DNA of 64,000 nucleotides, taken from Roseovarius halotolerans. GTDB taxonomy: Bacteria > Pseudomonadota > Alphaproteobacteria > Rhodobacterales > Rhodobacteraceae. The notes beneath the pieces were generated by a model, which was not told the origin of the DNA, did not search any database, and was given only the letters and a program-made list of their open reading frames with translations. The position numbers and the translations under genes are program-made. The stretch covers positions 124,001 through 188,000 of the forward strand of contig NZ_FWFU01000003.1 in NCBI RefSeq assembly GCF_900172255.1. The letters run 5' to 3'. Positions 63,926 to 64,000 of the stretch are shown in pieces. How positions within the stretch are numbered: position 1 is the first letter of the stretch; each line of letters starts with the position of its first letter.

Positions 63926-64000
63926 TCACAGCACCGTCAGCGTTTTCTCAAGGAACGGATAGCGCGCGATCGCCGGGTCCACGATGCGCTCCTGAAGGAT
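63926..64000 (-). CDS. Partial gene entering from the right edge
   Basis: An open minus-strand frame runs from the right edge to a TGA at 63926-63928, giving 24 residues ending RYPFLEKTLTVL. It is convergent with the aminotransferase gene, 13 bases apart. The fragment is too short to assign to a family. Confidence 0.4.
   Translation of the reverse strand: MLQERIVDPAIARYPFLEKTLTVL

Overview
The window looks like a chromosomal segment of a marine-type Rhodobacterales (Roseobacter/Rhodobacter group) alphaproteobacterium. The evidence is high GC, tightly packed genes, lineage-typical small families (DUF2484 beside murB, DUF2842, DUF427), AcuI acrylyl-CoA reductase, a CtrA-type TTAA-N7-TTAA box and an extended leader in front of mraZ. 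I see no prophage, insertion sequence, CRISPR array, rRNA or tRNA. Both ends cut genes.

Layout. 1-4.1 kb: end of an M24 aminopeptidase P, a DUF427 protein, a ClC chloride channel with a CBS region, and an FAD-linked D-lactate/glycolate-type dehydrogenase. 4.1-29.9 kb, minus strand, read from high to low coordinates: a nearly complete division and cell wall (dcw) cluster, mraZ-rsmH-ftsL-ftsI-murE-murF-mraY-murD-ftsW-murG-murC-(small ORF)-APC permease-DUF2484-murB-ddl-ftsQ-ftsA-ftsZ, then lpxC, bamD and recN. A head-on HI0933-type flavoprotein gene sits between murD and ftsW, so the cluster cannot be a single transcript. The 650-base mraZ leader has strong hairpins and probably carries an UpsM-like leader RNA.

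30.5-45 kb: GNAT acetyltransferase, universal stress protein, acuI, a DinB/DUF1326/DUF2182 set divergent from a FadR-type GntR regulator with a 29-base palindrome between them, Trm112-like, LON-domain and thioredoxin-TPR (CnoX-like) genes, xthA, a candidate small RNA, an OmpR-type response regulator, ribA with a degenerate N-terminal domain, DUF2842, purA, secG and pyrG.

45-51.5 kb: a DUF4274-like protein divergent from a secreted protein, two tandem TerB-like genes translationally coupled to a cytosolic PhnD-like protein, and a polar amino acid ABC transporter. 51.6-57 kb: a DUF4336 protein, two overlapping cyclophilins, pgk, a fatty acid desaturase and a class I aldolase. 57-62 kb: glutamine synthetase-like, class I glutamine amidotransferase, a second glutamine synthetase-like and a PuuB-like oxidase. 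This resembles gamma-glutamyl-amine (polyamine) catabolism, and the palindrome TTTGATCAAA lies before its first two genes. The end holds a small secreted protein, a DegT-type aminotransferase and a partial minus-strand gene.

Most striking without a named precedent: a terminator-like repeat with a conserved tail after six genes, the DUF1326/DUF2182 module with its operator, the gamma-glutamyl module with its shared palindromes, a candidate sRNA with an exposed anti-Shine-Dalgarno sequence, and interlocked inverted repeats between convergent genes at 20.5 kb.
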